This document shows positions 1 to 12,826 of a stretch of DNA of 64,000 bases, in pieces. A program made the position numbers and the translations under genes. The notes beneath the pieces are model-generated. The model saw only the letters and a program-made list of their open reading frames with translations, was not told the DNA's origin and ran no database searches. Source of the DNA: Euglena gracilis (taxonomy: Eukaryota; Euglenida; Euglenophyceae; Euglenales); contig CP154956.1 of assembly GCA_039621445.1 (NCBI GenBank), positions 63,442,257 to 63,506,256 of the forward strand, written 5' to 3'. The stretch's first letter is position 1; every line of letters starts with the position of its first letter.

Positions 1-526
1 GATGTACATCCTTGAAGGTATGGTAGGTAGATGCAAAGGTGGGTTGAACAGCTTGGATTGAGCACGGGACCAGACGTCACTCAACTAGAATCAGAGTGAA
101 GTTAAATGCAACCACCAACAAATAAGACTGCAGTTTGAGCAAAAATGAAGCAAGTTGATGAGGCGCCCGACAGAGAGGTGGGGCGAATGGCAGATTAACA
201 ACAAATGAAAATGGAATGACAGACTGACAGACATAAGTCAAATAAGGCGAGTCGCACACGTTGCGCATCATCCTTGCTCTCGAAATGGCAGGACTGCTTG
301 GATTGTGTCACATTTTTCGGTGAATCCAAACATGCTGGGAATCCTGGCCTCCCCAATACCCTCCTGTCAAACAGCCCAACCCTGCTCCCACCCGTTCAAC
401 ACGTTAGAGGCCAACTGGAGGGGGTCATATTGACTCAAACGTAGGACAAATGATCAGGGGGAGGTGGGTACTCAACTTCTGCGCTTTAGACATCCTCATC
501 TTCGGTTCTTCCTCCAGCTCTGCACA

Positions 527-669
527 TCACTGTCGCATCCCGAGTGGCAGGTCACTCAGCTCCTCGAACGGGGGGCGGGGGAGGTCGGTGGAGACCCGCC
601 ACTCCTTCGCGTGGGGGGACTTGTGGGTGACGTTGAGCCCGACGATGGCCATGTCCCGAGGGATCTCAC
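527..669 (-). CDS. Terminal exon of an unidentified gene
   Basis: A GC-rich block follows a good acceptor (ending GCGCAG, minus strand) and reads for 46 residues to a TGA at 527-529. The protein end contains DMAIVGLNVTHK and PRPPFEELSDLPLGMRQ. I do not recognise the family. Codon use (GC-rich third positions) matches the proven exons of this window and differs from the surrounding DNA. It is the last exon of a minus-strand gene. The nearest upstream candidate is the membrane-anchor gene starting at 5198, but no exon linking the two was found, so membership is unresolved. The reading phase at the acceptor is 2 nt before the first full codon. Confidence 0.4.
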
Positions 670-3600
670 CTGCGCGGCGGCCCGCAATGGACGCCTCGGT
701 CGGCGGGCCTTTCCTTTTGGGCAGAGCGTCTCCAGCTGGGGTGGCGCAATCCAATCGCAATCAAAACTTTGGGTTTGCGGCAGCCAATCAGCCTCCAGCG
801 GGAGCGCCGACAGCTTCTGTCTTTCAGAATTGCTTTTAACCCTCTCCTTCAAATTCTGTCATTTCAAATTTTTTTTATGTCCGAGAGGTATCAACACCCT
901 TGTTTGAGGCATGAGAATAATCATAACGATCCCTTGCCGATAGGGCGAATCCAAATAAAATTATATTTTACTGCAATCCCAGAAGCAAACAGAACTGTGG
1001 TGTGACAGAGAGCGAAAACGTACCCAGATCCAAGATCTTGGCCAACGCTTGCTCAAAGCTCGGTTTGGCATGGTGCAAGCAGAGGCATTGGTTCTTGTGG
1101 GCATATTGAAAAGAAGACATCTGAAACATGTAGTTGATGAGCACTTAAAAAAAAAACATGCGATCCACTAAAACTCACTTCAATCCAACTTTCCTTCCTG
1201 TCCCCTTCCAAGATCAATGGCCACTGGCGATGAAAGCCATCAAAAGACCCTTTTTTGATCAAAATTCTCAAGCATTAACATATTTGCATATAACATTCAA
1301 GCATTAACATATTTGCGTGCTGGGGTGAGCAAGCATTTTAATCTCTCCTTCACGGCAGAGATGAAATCAGGTGACCACCACCAAAAAAAATCAATTGTGT
1401 CCACAGAACAGGAAGAAGACTTCCAAAGCAGCTCCGAGACCCCTGCAGTGGGGACGCAGCGGAGCAGCATCCTTCGTCTCCTCCCCATCCTCCTTCTCCT
1501 TCTCCGGCTTCTCCAGCTTCTCTTCCTCCTCCCTCTCAGCCCTCCCAGGACCCCTGGACGCAATCTCTGGAAGGGATTTGCATGTGTCATCTGTCGGGGT
1601 TGGCTACGACGAGAGCAAAATGAAATGAAAAAAGACTGTCCATTGTTTGTAATTCTTGTACTCCCGTGAAATTGGGGACAATCCTGAGGAATGGATACGC
1701 AGCCTTGCCATGTGCAGGGGGTCAACCAAGGGCACAAAAAGCGCTGGTGCATCGAAAAAAAATTGCCAGACATTGATTGCAAGCGTCTATGGGACGCAAA
1801 TGCCTTGTTTTGGTGTGTGAGGCCTTGGCATCCAAAGCTCTTCCAACCGGCGCTTGAGGCGCATCGCAAGCAGAACCAGGCGCAGAGAGTCGCAGGGGAA
1901 TATGAGCGAGCCCTTCAGAATCCAAAACAGCGTAAGAACGATTGCCATTTTTCAACCTCTGCATAGGTTTGATACCGGCCATCAACAGCATGCCTTGTGA
2001 GGGGAATGTATTCCTCGGTGAACACAATTTTGCAGCCCCATTCCTCTGGGCCCCCGGGGCCCAGTGGGCTGACCTGGGGGTGGGGTTCACCGTTTCGATT
2101 GGGTAGGGGCAGGGTTAGAATTAGGATGCAAGTGGGCACCCCGGGGGGCCAGAGGCACGGGGCTTTTTTGGTACAGATTTGTGCCAAAAAAAAGAATGGA
2201 AAACACAAACTCTTTAATGTTGCTTATTCAGCAAACAAATGTATTGGCAATATAGGCGAAAGCATAGGCAACCTGCCCCACCCAAAGACCCCACAGGGGG
2301 GGACCCAGCAAAATCTCAAAAAAAAGATCCCAAAAATAAGACAAGATGCCGGGAAGGGCGCAAAAATCTCTAAAAAAGTTTTCAAAATTCAACTTTTTGG
2401 CCACCCACCCCCAGGCCCATTGACCCAATCAAGTTGGGCCTAACAGCCCGGGGGTCACCTTCGGGGGGGTTTAAGTTGGGCCCAACAGCCCAGGGGGGTC
2501 GGTCACTTTACCCACACTTGGACTCACGTGCCAAGTGAACGGATGAATTTTCGAACCCCCAATCACCATTGGGCATCGTCTTAGGAACTGTGTGTTTTCA
2601 ATGGTTCCCAGCCGCTTCGTTAGGCAAAAAAAAATATTTTCTGGGAAAACAATCCTCTTAGTGCATTTTTAAACCTGGAAGAATTTTTCCGGGGGTCGGG
2701 TTGGACCCAACAGAGGTCAGCTTAGGGGGGGGGGGGGTGCAAATTTGGCCCAACAGCCCAGGGTGTCAATATCCAGGGGGGGGATCAATATCCTGGGTGG
2801 GCAGAGGTATGCAACGGATATGGTTCCCACCATTTTATGTAGGGGGATGGGAGAAGGGAGAAGGTGGGGGAAGGGTAGAGGTTGTTTCAGGGGTAAAGGA
2901 CTTGTGGGGAGAGAGTTGGTGGGTGAGCATGGGTTTGGGACCTTCTTTTCCTTTCCGGCGCAAAGAGCTGATTTTTTGACCCAAAATTGACCCCAAAAGT
3001 GGCTGGGTGGTGCTGGTCTGGAAGGGGTGAGGGCAGGGGAGGTCCAGGGAGCGGGGGATGGGAGGGGAGGAAGGCTGTGGAGGGGAGTCGCAAGCCCCTG
3101 CCCCCCTCAGGTCCGCCTGAAGGGTTGGCAAGGGCAGAAGGAGAGTATCAACTGTTGCCATCGCAATCTGCACCCGTGAACAAATTGCTTAATTTGTTTT
3201 CCCACTGCTCTCTTTTCCCAAATGGATGAAACTTTTTATCAGGACTACCCGCCCCCCCCCCTTGTCGTACGACCGGGTTCCTGCAACCTGCTACCAGGGG
3301 GGGGGGGTTGTAACACCCCCATAACCTGCAACCTGCGACTGGGGTGGTCATTAATGAAAGGGCGGTCGTAGGTAAGGTGGTGTTAAAATTTTCGCAACCT
3401 GCAACCTGCTACCGGGGGGGGGGTCATAAATGAGGGGTGGTCGTACGACAAGGGGGGGGCAGGGTTCGATATAAGGACAGGTGGGGGGGGGGGTGGTCCG
3501 GACCCCCCCCTGCGGGCCAGGAGGGGGGGGGGGGGGGGGGGCCCCCCCCCCCACCTAAACAGGTGCCCGCGGTCAGGGTTGGTGGCCGAAAATTTTTGAC

Positions 3601-4491
3601 CCCCAAAACGACCAAAAGTGCCATTTTTGGGCACTTTTTGGGCAAAAATGTGCCAAAAATGCAAAAAAATTTCGGCGCGAAGCGCCGGAGGAAAAAATTC
3701 ACCCCTTTGGGGGGGGGGCAATTTTTGCCCCCCAGGGTCGGTCCGGACCCCCCTTGCACGGGGGGGGGCGGGTGGTCCGGCCCCCCCCCTGCCGGCCAAG
3801 AAGGGGGGGGGGGTGGTGGGGTCACCCCGCCACCTAAACAATGTACGCCCTCCTTATATCGAACCCTGGGGGGGGGGGTACCACAGAAGCAATTCAAACA
3901 TCATTTTAATAGCAATTTTTCACCGGAGTTGGTGTCAACATCACTATTGTCAGGCTCCCAAAAGGGCTGGTTCCCTGGAACAATTTCCACAAATTTTTTA
4001 CGTATTAAACTATATTAAACGTATCAAATTAACGTACAGATAAATGCTGGTGTACACTGGTAGGTACACAGCTGTATAGTTTGATTTTTTTCAGCAATGT
4101 TCGTTGCTTTGGAAAAAAATACAAAATGGATTATGTAAGAAATTCATGAAAATGCTGAGGCCCAGCATGATGCAAAAAAAAAATAACAACAAAAAAAAAA
4201 AAAAAAAAAAAAAAATCTACAAGCTTTGTCAACATCGCAAACTGGGGGAAACAAAGAGAGTGAACATAAAATAATTCTTAGCATCATGAAGAAAAAAAAT
4301 CAAAAATTGAAATACATCAGACCAGCACATTTATGGGGACAAGAATTTTTGCTTCGCAGATGTACACAAAGAACTTTCGGTGAACACAATTAAACACATC
4401 CTTCATGTTAGTGAACAGATGATCCACAGAAATGAGGTTTGCTGAACACACCAAGTGAATGTCTGGTTCGGCCTGGGCCTGGGGAGGAGAC
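670..4491. other. Non-coding, repeat-rich stretch
   Basis: I see no convincing exon. A Glu/Lys-rich reading frame on the minus strand at about 1462-1585 follows a CTTCCAG acceptor and could be a small exon, but nothing supports it further. Positions 2433-2800 hold several copies of the word GTTGGGCCCAACAGCCC next to G runs. Positions 3232-3450 repeat CCTGCAACCTGC and GTCGTACGAC beside G runs. Positions 4170-4215 are A-rich. Confidence 0.5.
3461..3867. mobile_element. MITE-like element with 17-bp terminal inverted repeats
   Basis: The left end AGGGTTCGATATAAGGA (3461-3477) is the exact reverse complement of 3851-3867. Inside, two imperfect direct copies of a module (3481-3562 and 3768-3842) run from GGTGGTCCGG through long C and G runs to CACCTAAACA. 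Between them lies a core with AAAAATGCC-type stretches and a GGCGCGAAGCGCC hairpin near 3674. There is no coding capacity, so any mobility would be non-autonomous. A related, more diverged copy beginning GGGTTCGAT lies near 26214-26450. The G/C runs just outside the inverted repeats obscure any target duplication. Confidence 0.7.
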
Positions 4492-5198
4492 TTGTGCGGA
4501 TGCTCCCGGGGATGGTGCGGGGGCGCCACCGGCATCTGCGGCCCCTCCTGCTGCTCCGGCAGGGCGGGCGGCGTCGGCGGCGTCTTCCGCCGCCGTTCGG
4601 CGAAGGTCTCCTCCCGGTCAGCCCGGAGGGGGCGGGGGGGCGGCGGTCGCTCAGCGGCGGGGCGGAGGGCGGGCGGCTCCTCCGCCGGACCGCCGCGGTG
4701 GGGCGGGGCGGGGCGGCCCTCGGCGGGGCGTCGCCGGCACGGCGCAGCAGCCACGGCGTTGCCCCCCCCCCCCCCGGGGCGCTGAGGCCCTGCAGTGAGG
4801 ACGCTACTGGGGCAGCAGTGGTATGCAGGTGGCCCAGTGTGGTTGGCACAGGCACACACGGACACATACACCCTGGAAGAGGGAAACCTTACACAACAAT
4901 GCCCACCCCAGTTGTCCAAGGCACGCCAATGTTCAGGGAATGTGTCGTTGACACGGGGGGGGGGGTCGACGACATGGTGTGTTTTGGACGGGGGGGGGGG
5001 GGACTGGGGGTCATTGGGGGGGGGCTGGGGGGGTAGTCCGCTGCGCCGTGGGGGGCGGCCAGAGGGCGGTGGGGGGGGGGGGGGGGGCCGGCGGTGGGGG
5101 ACGTCATCGATGGGGGCGTTGAGGGTCAGGATGAGGCACGCGGCGAGGGAGACGAGCACGACGGCGAGGGCCAGCACCGCGCGCTTCGCGGAGGACAT
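4492..5198 (-). CDS. Putative type II membrane protein, first exons (partial)
   Basis: The proposed start is the ATG at 5198-5196. Exon 1 (5198-5103, 32 codons, GT donor) encodes MSSAKR, then a hydrophobic segment of about 20 residues (AVLALAVVLVSLAACLILTL), then NAPIDD. A short basic cytoplasmic end followed by one helix is typical of Golgi/ER type II anchors. A second GC-rich block (about 4789-4492), after a CACTGCAG acceptor, encodes a Pro-rich stem containing REETFAERRRK, ending at a GT donor. Basic-acidic text of this kind precedes the catalytic domain in some class I alpha-mannosidases, but no catalytic domain is visible, so no function is assigned. The frame across the C14 run near 4762 depends on the exact run length. 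Confidence 0.4.
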
Positions 5199-8100
5199 GG
5201 GGCCGCATGCGCCACGGTCCCGCGGCGGCTGAGGGGCGGCGGGGCGGGGCGGACGCGTGCCGAGGAAGGCAGGGGGATGTGGCAGAGGTTTTGTGTTGTG
5301 CACCAAAAATTCAATTTCAAAATAAGGGGAAAATGGCAAACAGACTTCACACTGAAATTTCAACGCCAATTAAATTAGAAATTTAAAACTGTCCTGGGGG
5401 GCTTGGGGGCAGACGTGCATCACCAGTGGATGGTCTAAACGACCAACTTATCGCCACCAGATGCAGCCACTGATTTTGCAGTGGGCCCCATCTCAGTGTT
5501 TTTGCCGCTTTCCTTCATTCTCCATTAGAATTTGGTGGTTTGCTTGTGGTGGTCGTGGGGCACATTCATTTGCACATTTGCACGTCTCTTGCACATTTGC
5601 ACTTCTGTTTCATTGTCTATTTTATTATTAGTTGTTGTGTTATTTTATTTGGGGAGGTGATTTGTGATTTGGTCAACCCCAAGGTTTCCTGGTTACCATC
5701 CATCCTCAAACCCACCATGTTGATTGCGCCCCCCCCCCCCCGGGGCACTTGGCCCCACCCGGACCACGGTTGAAGGTAAGGCTGAGGGGCCGACCTTGGG
5801 GGGCCAAGTTTGCATGTTAATTTTTGGCAGGCCAGGCGCAAAATAGGCCAAACAGCCTAAAAACAAGGGGCCAAGATAACAAGTAAAGGCCAAAGGGTCT
5901 ACTTGAGGGGAGCAGAGCTTGCACGCACACAACCAAGGGTTAACATTGGAGTGTTAAAGATCGGACCCCTCTGGCTTTATATTTGGCAGTTTGATACTCA
6001 CTGAAATGGAAATCCTCCCAAGGTTGCTTTTGATAAATCTTTCTGTGAAAGTTGGATTTTTGCACGTGAAGTGCATCTGTGTGTCCTAAATTGTACGTGG
6101 AGAGAATTGAGAGGCCAATAAAATTGCAATTGACTTGGATTGAAGAAGAACCAGTGTCACCCAAAAACCTCGACCCTCCCCCGGACATACGTAAACCCCC
6201 CCCATATCAACTGCCCAGGGATATTCCAATCGAATATAAAGCCGGGCCACATACATACAGGGGTTATGATGATGATTGTGTCCATGACCATGACGACCAA
6301 CTTGGTGTGGGTTGCTTGCTATCAAAATTTGAAATCCCATTCAAACGCTTGTCAGGCATTGAGAGGGTGATTGAGATTTGACCAAACCAGTGGTGCCTTC
6401 CCCTTCCTGAGTCAAAATGGCACCTGCCTCAAACAGAAATTCGACGATTTAATTTGGAAAGGTTGGAAGTTTTCGCTGAAAGAACAAAAGAGATGGTTTC
6501 TTTATCAAAAAGAACATAAACACCCCAAGGCCCATGACAGACCAGAGACCACAATCTGGGAGAAGCAGAGAAGGGGTCAGTTGGAAGGCATGAAAGTGTC
6601 CCATAGAGGGGCACTGTGTGGCATCAGTCATCTACAGGCAGACTCTAGGCAGGGGATTGAATTTACAGGCAGTGGAGGAAGCACGGGCCATTGAAAGGCA
6701 GGCAGCAAATGCGCATCCGCCATATTGTACATGGACATGTGGTTGCTTTGGTCTGCTTGGCAGTTTTCCAAAAATGACCAGTACCAGACACAGATCCTCC
6801 TCCTTTACGTCTCTGGTCTGTCATAGGCCTTGGGGTGTTTATGTCCTTTTTGATGATAATCTGATAATTATATGTTCTTCTTGAATAGAAAACCATCTCT
6901 TTTATTCTTTCAGCGAAAACTTCCAAACCTTTTCAAATTTATTTGTTGAATTTCTGTTTGAGGCATGGGGGCATTTTGACTCAGCTATAAAAAAAAACTC
7001 CACATCCACAGGCAGTTTTTGTTATTACAGCATCCACAGGCGAGGGGGTCCTTAAAGTGGAGATGCTCAATGGAAACCCCTTCCCACAAAATCCTTTAGT
7101 AGGGGTTCACAAAATCGTTGTGAAGCACAAAATTCTCGGTCCTGACTATTTATGACAGAACTTGCGTACAAAAACTATTTTAATTTTACCCAATTATTTG
7201 TAAAAATTGAGAAAATTAGAGAGACAGTATGGAGCATTAATTTAAACCTGCAATTTGTGGGTCATACCCAACCCCAAGCCCAAAATGATGGTGATGGTGT
7301 GTGTGCAGCAGTGCCCAAGGCAGCTCTGGCAGCTTACCCTGCAAAACTTTAGGTTCTCTCTGGTTCCTTGAGGTTCTTCCAGATATATCTCCATGGAAGC
7401 CTTTGACTTGTCCCCCCCCAGAATCCACAAATAGAACCAGGGGCGAGGGTCCCATTCCTGTGCCCCCCCCCCTGGAAAATGCTGAAAGTGGTCGATTTCG
7501 ACGTTCCCACCTGCAGATGTGGGGCTATTTTTACAAAGATTAGGGATCAGGTCAGGATTTGAACAAAAAATTTGCGCTTAGGGGTATTGGACTTGTGGAA
7601 TTCATCCGTAGAAGAACGAGTCCTCCTCCCAACAAAACAGATGAGAACTGGGCTTGAGGAGACAGCAACAGACATCCCCTTCAGGGATTGGACCTGACGA
7701 GCAGACAACACGCGGTCCGGTTGTGAAGGGCGGGAGGGAGTGGGGATGCCTCAGTCCGGGTCAGGCTCCACCGCCAGGGATCACACATCCCAACCTCCCA
7801 GGGTCGCAATTAGGAAAAATGACTTTATTCCTCGTGTTCGAAATTCTGCAATTTCACCCACTCGTGTGGATCACAGTCCACAAAGCCAGAGAGTCAGCGG
7901 CAAACTCACCCACAGACAGACCAGTGACTCCAGGAGGAAACGCCTGCCCTCCACTTTGGCACTGTCATCAACTTTGAGGCGGTGAAAATACAAATGCGTC
8001 GCAAAAAAGCGTCGCAATCCCCCCCAAATTAAAGTGATTGGGTTCACTTGAAATGCAGATAAATTAGTATTCAACTGCTTTTTCCAGTCACACCTTCACC

Positions 8101-8651
8101 AAACTTAGCAACCCACTTCCATTTTCAGGGATCATTTAAGACCTCACAGGGATTTGGTGGAAATGACTACGTTACCAGCTGGACTACCATTTGGATGCTG
8201 ATTGGTTCTGGTTTGGTTTGATCAAAAATGTAGGTGGTTCCTTAATTGCTTTGTTGAAATATTTTGTGAATACCACAAACACCACACGATTTCGCCTCGT
8301 GTTGGTGTTTTTAGTCGCTGGGGACCAAAGCCAACCCTTGGCGGAGTTGGGGGGAATAGTGGTGATGGGATGAGCTCGCTGCCACATCTGTCGCAGCTCA
8401 GGGAAACAAAGAAACAAGCCTCTGCCCATCCAAAAAAAGACACTCCCAAGCATTGCGCCATACAGAGTTCAAATTCAATAGACCCAGGTGCTGCTGTCTA
8501 AACCCCCCGATCCTGCACAGGTTGGAGGATTGGTCAACCACCCAGTTATTGCGTTCAGGTGCAACTGGCATAAATTTACTTTTTCATTCTCATGCTAAGA
8601 TTGGTGACTGGTCAGCAGTCACACGACCAGAGAGGGAGGGCAGGGTAGGGC
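5199..8651. other. No gene recognised; intergenic or intronic
   Basis: AT-richer DNA without GC-rich exon blocks. Open frames here, such as plus strand 6079-6381 and 7654-7977, lack exon-like codon use and splice context and have no recognisable motifs. A C-run word near 5830 (GCCAAACAGCC) resembles the 2.4-2.8 kb words. Confidence 0.5.
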
Positions 8652-11600
8652 CTGGTCCAGTTGCCCCGGCTTGATGCCCCCGGCGACGACGGGGATGACG
8701 CGCTCCGCCCCCTCCTTCTCCACATGGATCATCACGAGGTCCCCGGGGGCCATCTGCGACAAGGAGGCACTGCGCTTGCCCAATCTGTTCGCGCGGATCA
8801 AAAGTTTGTTGGTTTTTTATTTCTACTAACTCACCGTGCTATCCTGCAAATAAAATAGGAAATGAAGAAGGCCTCCCGATGAAAATTTGAAGAGAATGCA
8901 AACGTGAGGGGTCTGAGGTTGGACTGGGCAAGTCTTTAAAACCGCGGTTCAAAAGTTCTAACTCTGTCCAATAATGTCAAATTTGCTTTTATAAACTCGC
9001 CGAGCAGGACGTTGCGAACGATCACCCGGGGGGTTTCGCAATAAAAGCTGACCCCCCCCCCTAGGGTTACCCCTGGGAGTCCAAAAATAGCCAAGGTTGG
9101 GAAAAGATGGGTTGAAAGAGACAACTGTCAAATAACATTATACTTTCGAAGAGCCAGTCAGTCACTCTTCAGATTCTTGACCTCACCACCCGACTGTCTG
9201 GGGGGGGGGGGGGTTAGAGCATGAGGGACTGACTATGTTGAAAAAAGGCTCTGGTGGGGTCATAAGTGAGAAAATTCAACCCCGTCCATTTTAGAATGAC
9301 TCTTTACAATCAGGGCAGTCCTGAACGAAACAAAAAAATATCTGCTGTCCCAGCACATTCAACCACAAATCCAAAGGGAAAATTTTCAATTCGGTATTTT
9401 TCGACGAAAGAGGTCGACCTCAAGGGGGGAAACTATTTTTGGCCTCCTCAGATCATCGCCAAACCAGCCGAAACACCCAAAAATGTGTCTTTTGATCTAT
9501 GATTTTTTTGGCTTTTAGCGGTCCTCAAGAAATAAAAAGAAAATTCCCGTTTCTCTTCATAACGGCCTGTTGGAAATATTACACAAATCTCAAACTGAGA
9601 AACATGCTGACTCATGCCAGAAGCCTCCAGGCAAAGTTCTGCCACTGAGAAGAATGGCTCACGATAAAATAACATGAGCACATATACATGACTCTTAGGA
9701 GGAAGGAAGAAGGAACCCACATGAAATTGATTAATTAATAACCCACATGATTATGATTGATTACATGTGTCTGAAAAAATGTCTGTCAGCCATTCACTCT
9801 CATCATCAGGAACCTCTGGCAAGAACTGCACTCCGACAACAGCTCCCAATTTACAACAACCCCCTCTGGATTTTCCACCAACTCAAATATTGGATAACGT
9901 CCCATCGTCAAAATCAACATTCACAAGGGAGTTCAACCCCAAGAAAGGGGGCCCAAGACCAGTCAGTCAAACTGGAAAATAAAAAGAAAAGGTGAATAAG
10001 GGATTTGCATTTGTATGCAATCCGCCACACATGAAGACCTGGGCAAAGGGCAGCAGACCTTGGTCACTGCATTGCGGAAGTCAGCGCTGCTGCCGATGGG
10101 GACGGTGAACGACACCTTCGTGATGACGTCCCCGACCGCCACTCCGGAGGACCCCACGGCCGGGTCCACTCCGATCACCCGCACCCCGGGGTGCATCTTG
10201 ATCGGCTCCTTCGTCAGGTAAAGCTGCGAAATGCAGGGCAGGCTTTTCACCGGGGCAGGCAGGGCCGGAGACGAAGCAGAAACATAACAACAACAAGAAG
10301 AAGAAGAAGAAGAAAGGCGGAGTAAGAGAGATTTGAAAAAAGTATAATTTGTGGAGGTTGAAAAAAAACCAGAGTCAGAGATTGGGGGCTAATTTCCAGC
10401 CTTCCCCACGGTGAAGGACCAGACTTGCCAAGGGAAAAAAATTTGGGAGGAAAAAAACAGGCATGAAAAAGCAGAGGTCCTCGTTAGGAATGAGACGTGC
10501 TTTGAGGTTTGCATTCAGCTTCCATGCCTGCCACATGCCTGGGCCCGCTCCTCCGCGATGTCGATGCCGAGGCTGACCGGGCAGTGCACCACGGAGTACT
10601 CCGGCGTGCTCGGGTGGTACACGCCCCCGAGGGTGCGGAGCTGCTCCTCCAGCTCCCTGCGGCAGGGGGCGGGGTGGCCTGGAAGGCGCTCAACGATTGA
10701 AACCAGCAACGTTCCTGGGGGAGCAGAATGCCAAACCCTGCATGCTGCCTTCACGATCCACCAGCCATGGAGGCGCACGGGGAAACTTTTGCCAAGGATG
10801 AGAGGCAGAAAATTAAAAAAAATCCAAAAATTCTCTTCAGAAGCCCAAAAGGAAGTTGGACCGCCATGTACTTTTGTCGAGAAAGGAGAGTGTCTCATGT
10901 CCATCTCACCAGTGGATAAAAAGTGAACAAAGGTGCTGGCTGGCTGGAAAGCCACCTCCGAGGGCTTTCCAGCCAAACAGCACCTTGCCAACCTTGCACA
11001 TCACGAAACCCTCTGAAGGAAAAAAGGTGGAAACGCAAAGCCTTGGCGCCAAATAACAGAGTGGGGGGGGGGGGGGGGGCTTGAGATGGAGGAAAATGGA
11101 GTTGGCAACCTCACCAGGTCTGCCATAAGACTTGGCTGGCGGTGGGCGATATGGTCTCTTGCACATGATGCCAATCTCTCTGCAGGTCTCCCACCAGGTA
11201 ACTCCAACTTTCACCCATTGCAGGAATGCAAAAGCCAAAACAGAGAATTAAATAATTAGAAGAGCTGATGAAAAACAACAAACCCCCTGGGATGGTTTTC
11301 ACAACACAAAAGGGAGGAAAACAGAAGGGAAAAGAAGGGAGTTCTGATCCTCCCCATGTGTAAAAAGGTACCCTCTTCTTCGATGGCTGTCAGATGTGGT
11401 CGTCCTCTTCCGCGGCCGATCTCGCACTCAACACATAGTTGGCTCGCCCCCCCCCCCCCGAGCAATTACGGAAAGGAACACAAAAAATTTAAGTGCGAGA
11501 ACGGCTGACTAAATTCCAAGAGGTAATTGTTGATGGAAATGTCCCCAACAAACAAGGGCGTGGCAACGCAACAGGTTCGGGGGGATCGAGACCGAGTCTC

Positions 11601-11980
11601 TTCGTTGCCCCCCCTGCCTCTTGGCAGCGGGCAGTCCACACCCAATGCGCTCCTCGTACTTCCGCTTGATCTGCTGCTCGCGGAAGGCGAACTGCTCCTG
11701 CAGGTCCTGCTCCCGCAGCTCCCACATCCGCACCTCCACCTGCAGCTTCTCGTTCTGCATCATGAGCCGCTCCTCGTAGTCCACCGCACTGCACAGCGGC
11801 GGTGCCTGGGCCACAATTCCTTTCCGGATGGGGGACCGGCGACTGCTCCTCCCTGGGCCTCACAGAGGACATTCCCCAGCACACAGCTCGCCCCCTCTGT
11901 ATGAAACAAACACTGAAATTACAAAGTTAATGTGAGCATCCATTAACTTAAGCTAACTAATTAATTAAGATTTTTGATTG

Positions 11981-12013
<33 letters not shown>

Positions 12014-12826
12014 CAATTTTAAAAAAAATTGCGATTAAGACAAAGGTGTTCAGTCAAGCCAGGATTCCGTGCGACGGCAAGGCTTTTGGCCCAAACGGGG
12101 GTGTTTGGACACCGAGGACACAGTGGGGGGGAGGGCACAGGGAGACCTGGAATGCATGTCCTGCATGAACGCCTGCTGCTTGCGGTCCATCACCCCCTGG
12201 ACGGCGTCCGAGATCTGCCGCCACGACGCCTCGTCTGCGCCGCTCAGCTGCTGCAGGAGGGCCACCGACCGCTCCTCCTGCGACTGCAGCACCTCCTGCA
12301 CCGGGGGCGGGCAGGGCTGCTTGTGCCGCCGCGATACACCCCGCCGTCAGCCTTGCGACCAACTGCGCCGGCTTCGGGTGTTTGCAACAAGCCTGAGGGC
12401 ACCCTGACACGGAACCTGACATTTAATGCGGTTGCCAACTTTCACCACAAAAGACATTGGCAATATGAGTATTTAATGTGCTTTGCTTGATGTGGCTGTG
12501 TGTTGAACCTGATTGCGTTCCATTTTCCATTTTGTTGTGTAAATGTGTGCGTGTGTGTATATGTGTTCGCGCGCACGTGTGAGTGAGTGAGTGAGTGTGT
12601 GTGTGTCTGTCTGTGTGTGTGTGTGTGTGCGCGCGCGCGCGTGTGTGTGTGTGTGTGTGCGTACGTGCATGCGTGACACGCATCAAAATAATTTGCTTGA
12701 TGACAGCCTCGATGGCATTGAATCTACCTGTTCCCGGTTATCCAACTCCCGGATGTACGCCTTCAACTTGCGTGTTGCATCATCTGATGGGCCTCCCTCG
12801 CTCCGCCTTGGGGCTGGCAACTCCAT
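8652..12826 (-). CDS. Coiled-coil and PDZ domain protein, six exons
   Basis: Six exons join in consistent phase: 12826-12728, 12295-12147, 11788-11642, 10656-10539, 10223-10059 and 8753-8652. Donors are GT except GC at the ends of exons 4 and 6; all acceptors are AG. Exons 1-3 are rich in Glu, Gln, Lys and Arg with heptad-like Leu (LQVEVRMWELREQDLQEQF), predicting a coiled coil. Exons 5-6 encode a PDZ fold: VRVIGVDPAVGSSGVAVGD, then DVITKV, SSADFRNAVTK, MAPGDLVMIHVEKEG and VIPVVAGG. This resembles DegP/HtrA-type PDZ domains, but no protease domain is present. A role in protein scaffolding is inferred. The first ATG sits directly after an AG (12828-12827), so it may be a spliced-leader site or an internal exon. 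Further 3' exons are expected because exon 6 ends at a GC donor, without a stop. Confidence 0.7.
11982..12013. repeat. (TGAT)n microsatellite
   Basis: About eight tandem copies of TGAT in the intron between exons 2 and 3 of the PDZ gene. Confidence 0.95.
12541..12664. repeat. (GT)n / (CG)n dinucleotide repeat
   Basis: Alternating GT with GC and GAGT interruptions, in the intron between exons 1 and 2 of the PDZ gene. Reading frames through it (poly Cys-Val, poly His-Thr) are artefacts. Confidence 0.95.

Noticed and set aside
3383-4018. Pro-rich and Gly-rich frames on both strands
   Set aside because: Produced by G/C homopolymers of the TIR element and its neighbours; no codon bias.
527-5198. 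A complete class I alpha-mannosidase gene
   Set aside because: Only the anchor and a REETFAERRRK-like stem are suggestive; no catalytic domain was found and the 527-669 exon does not match that family.
12423-12686. His-Thr repeat frame and its Cys-Val counterpart
   Set aside because: Translation of the GT/CA array inside an intron.
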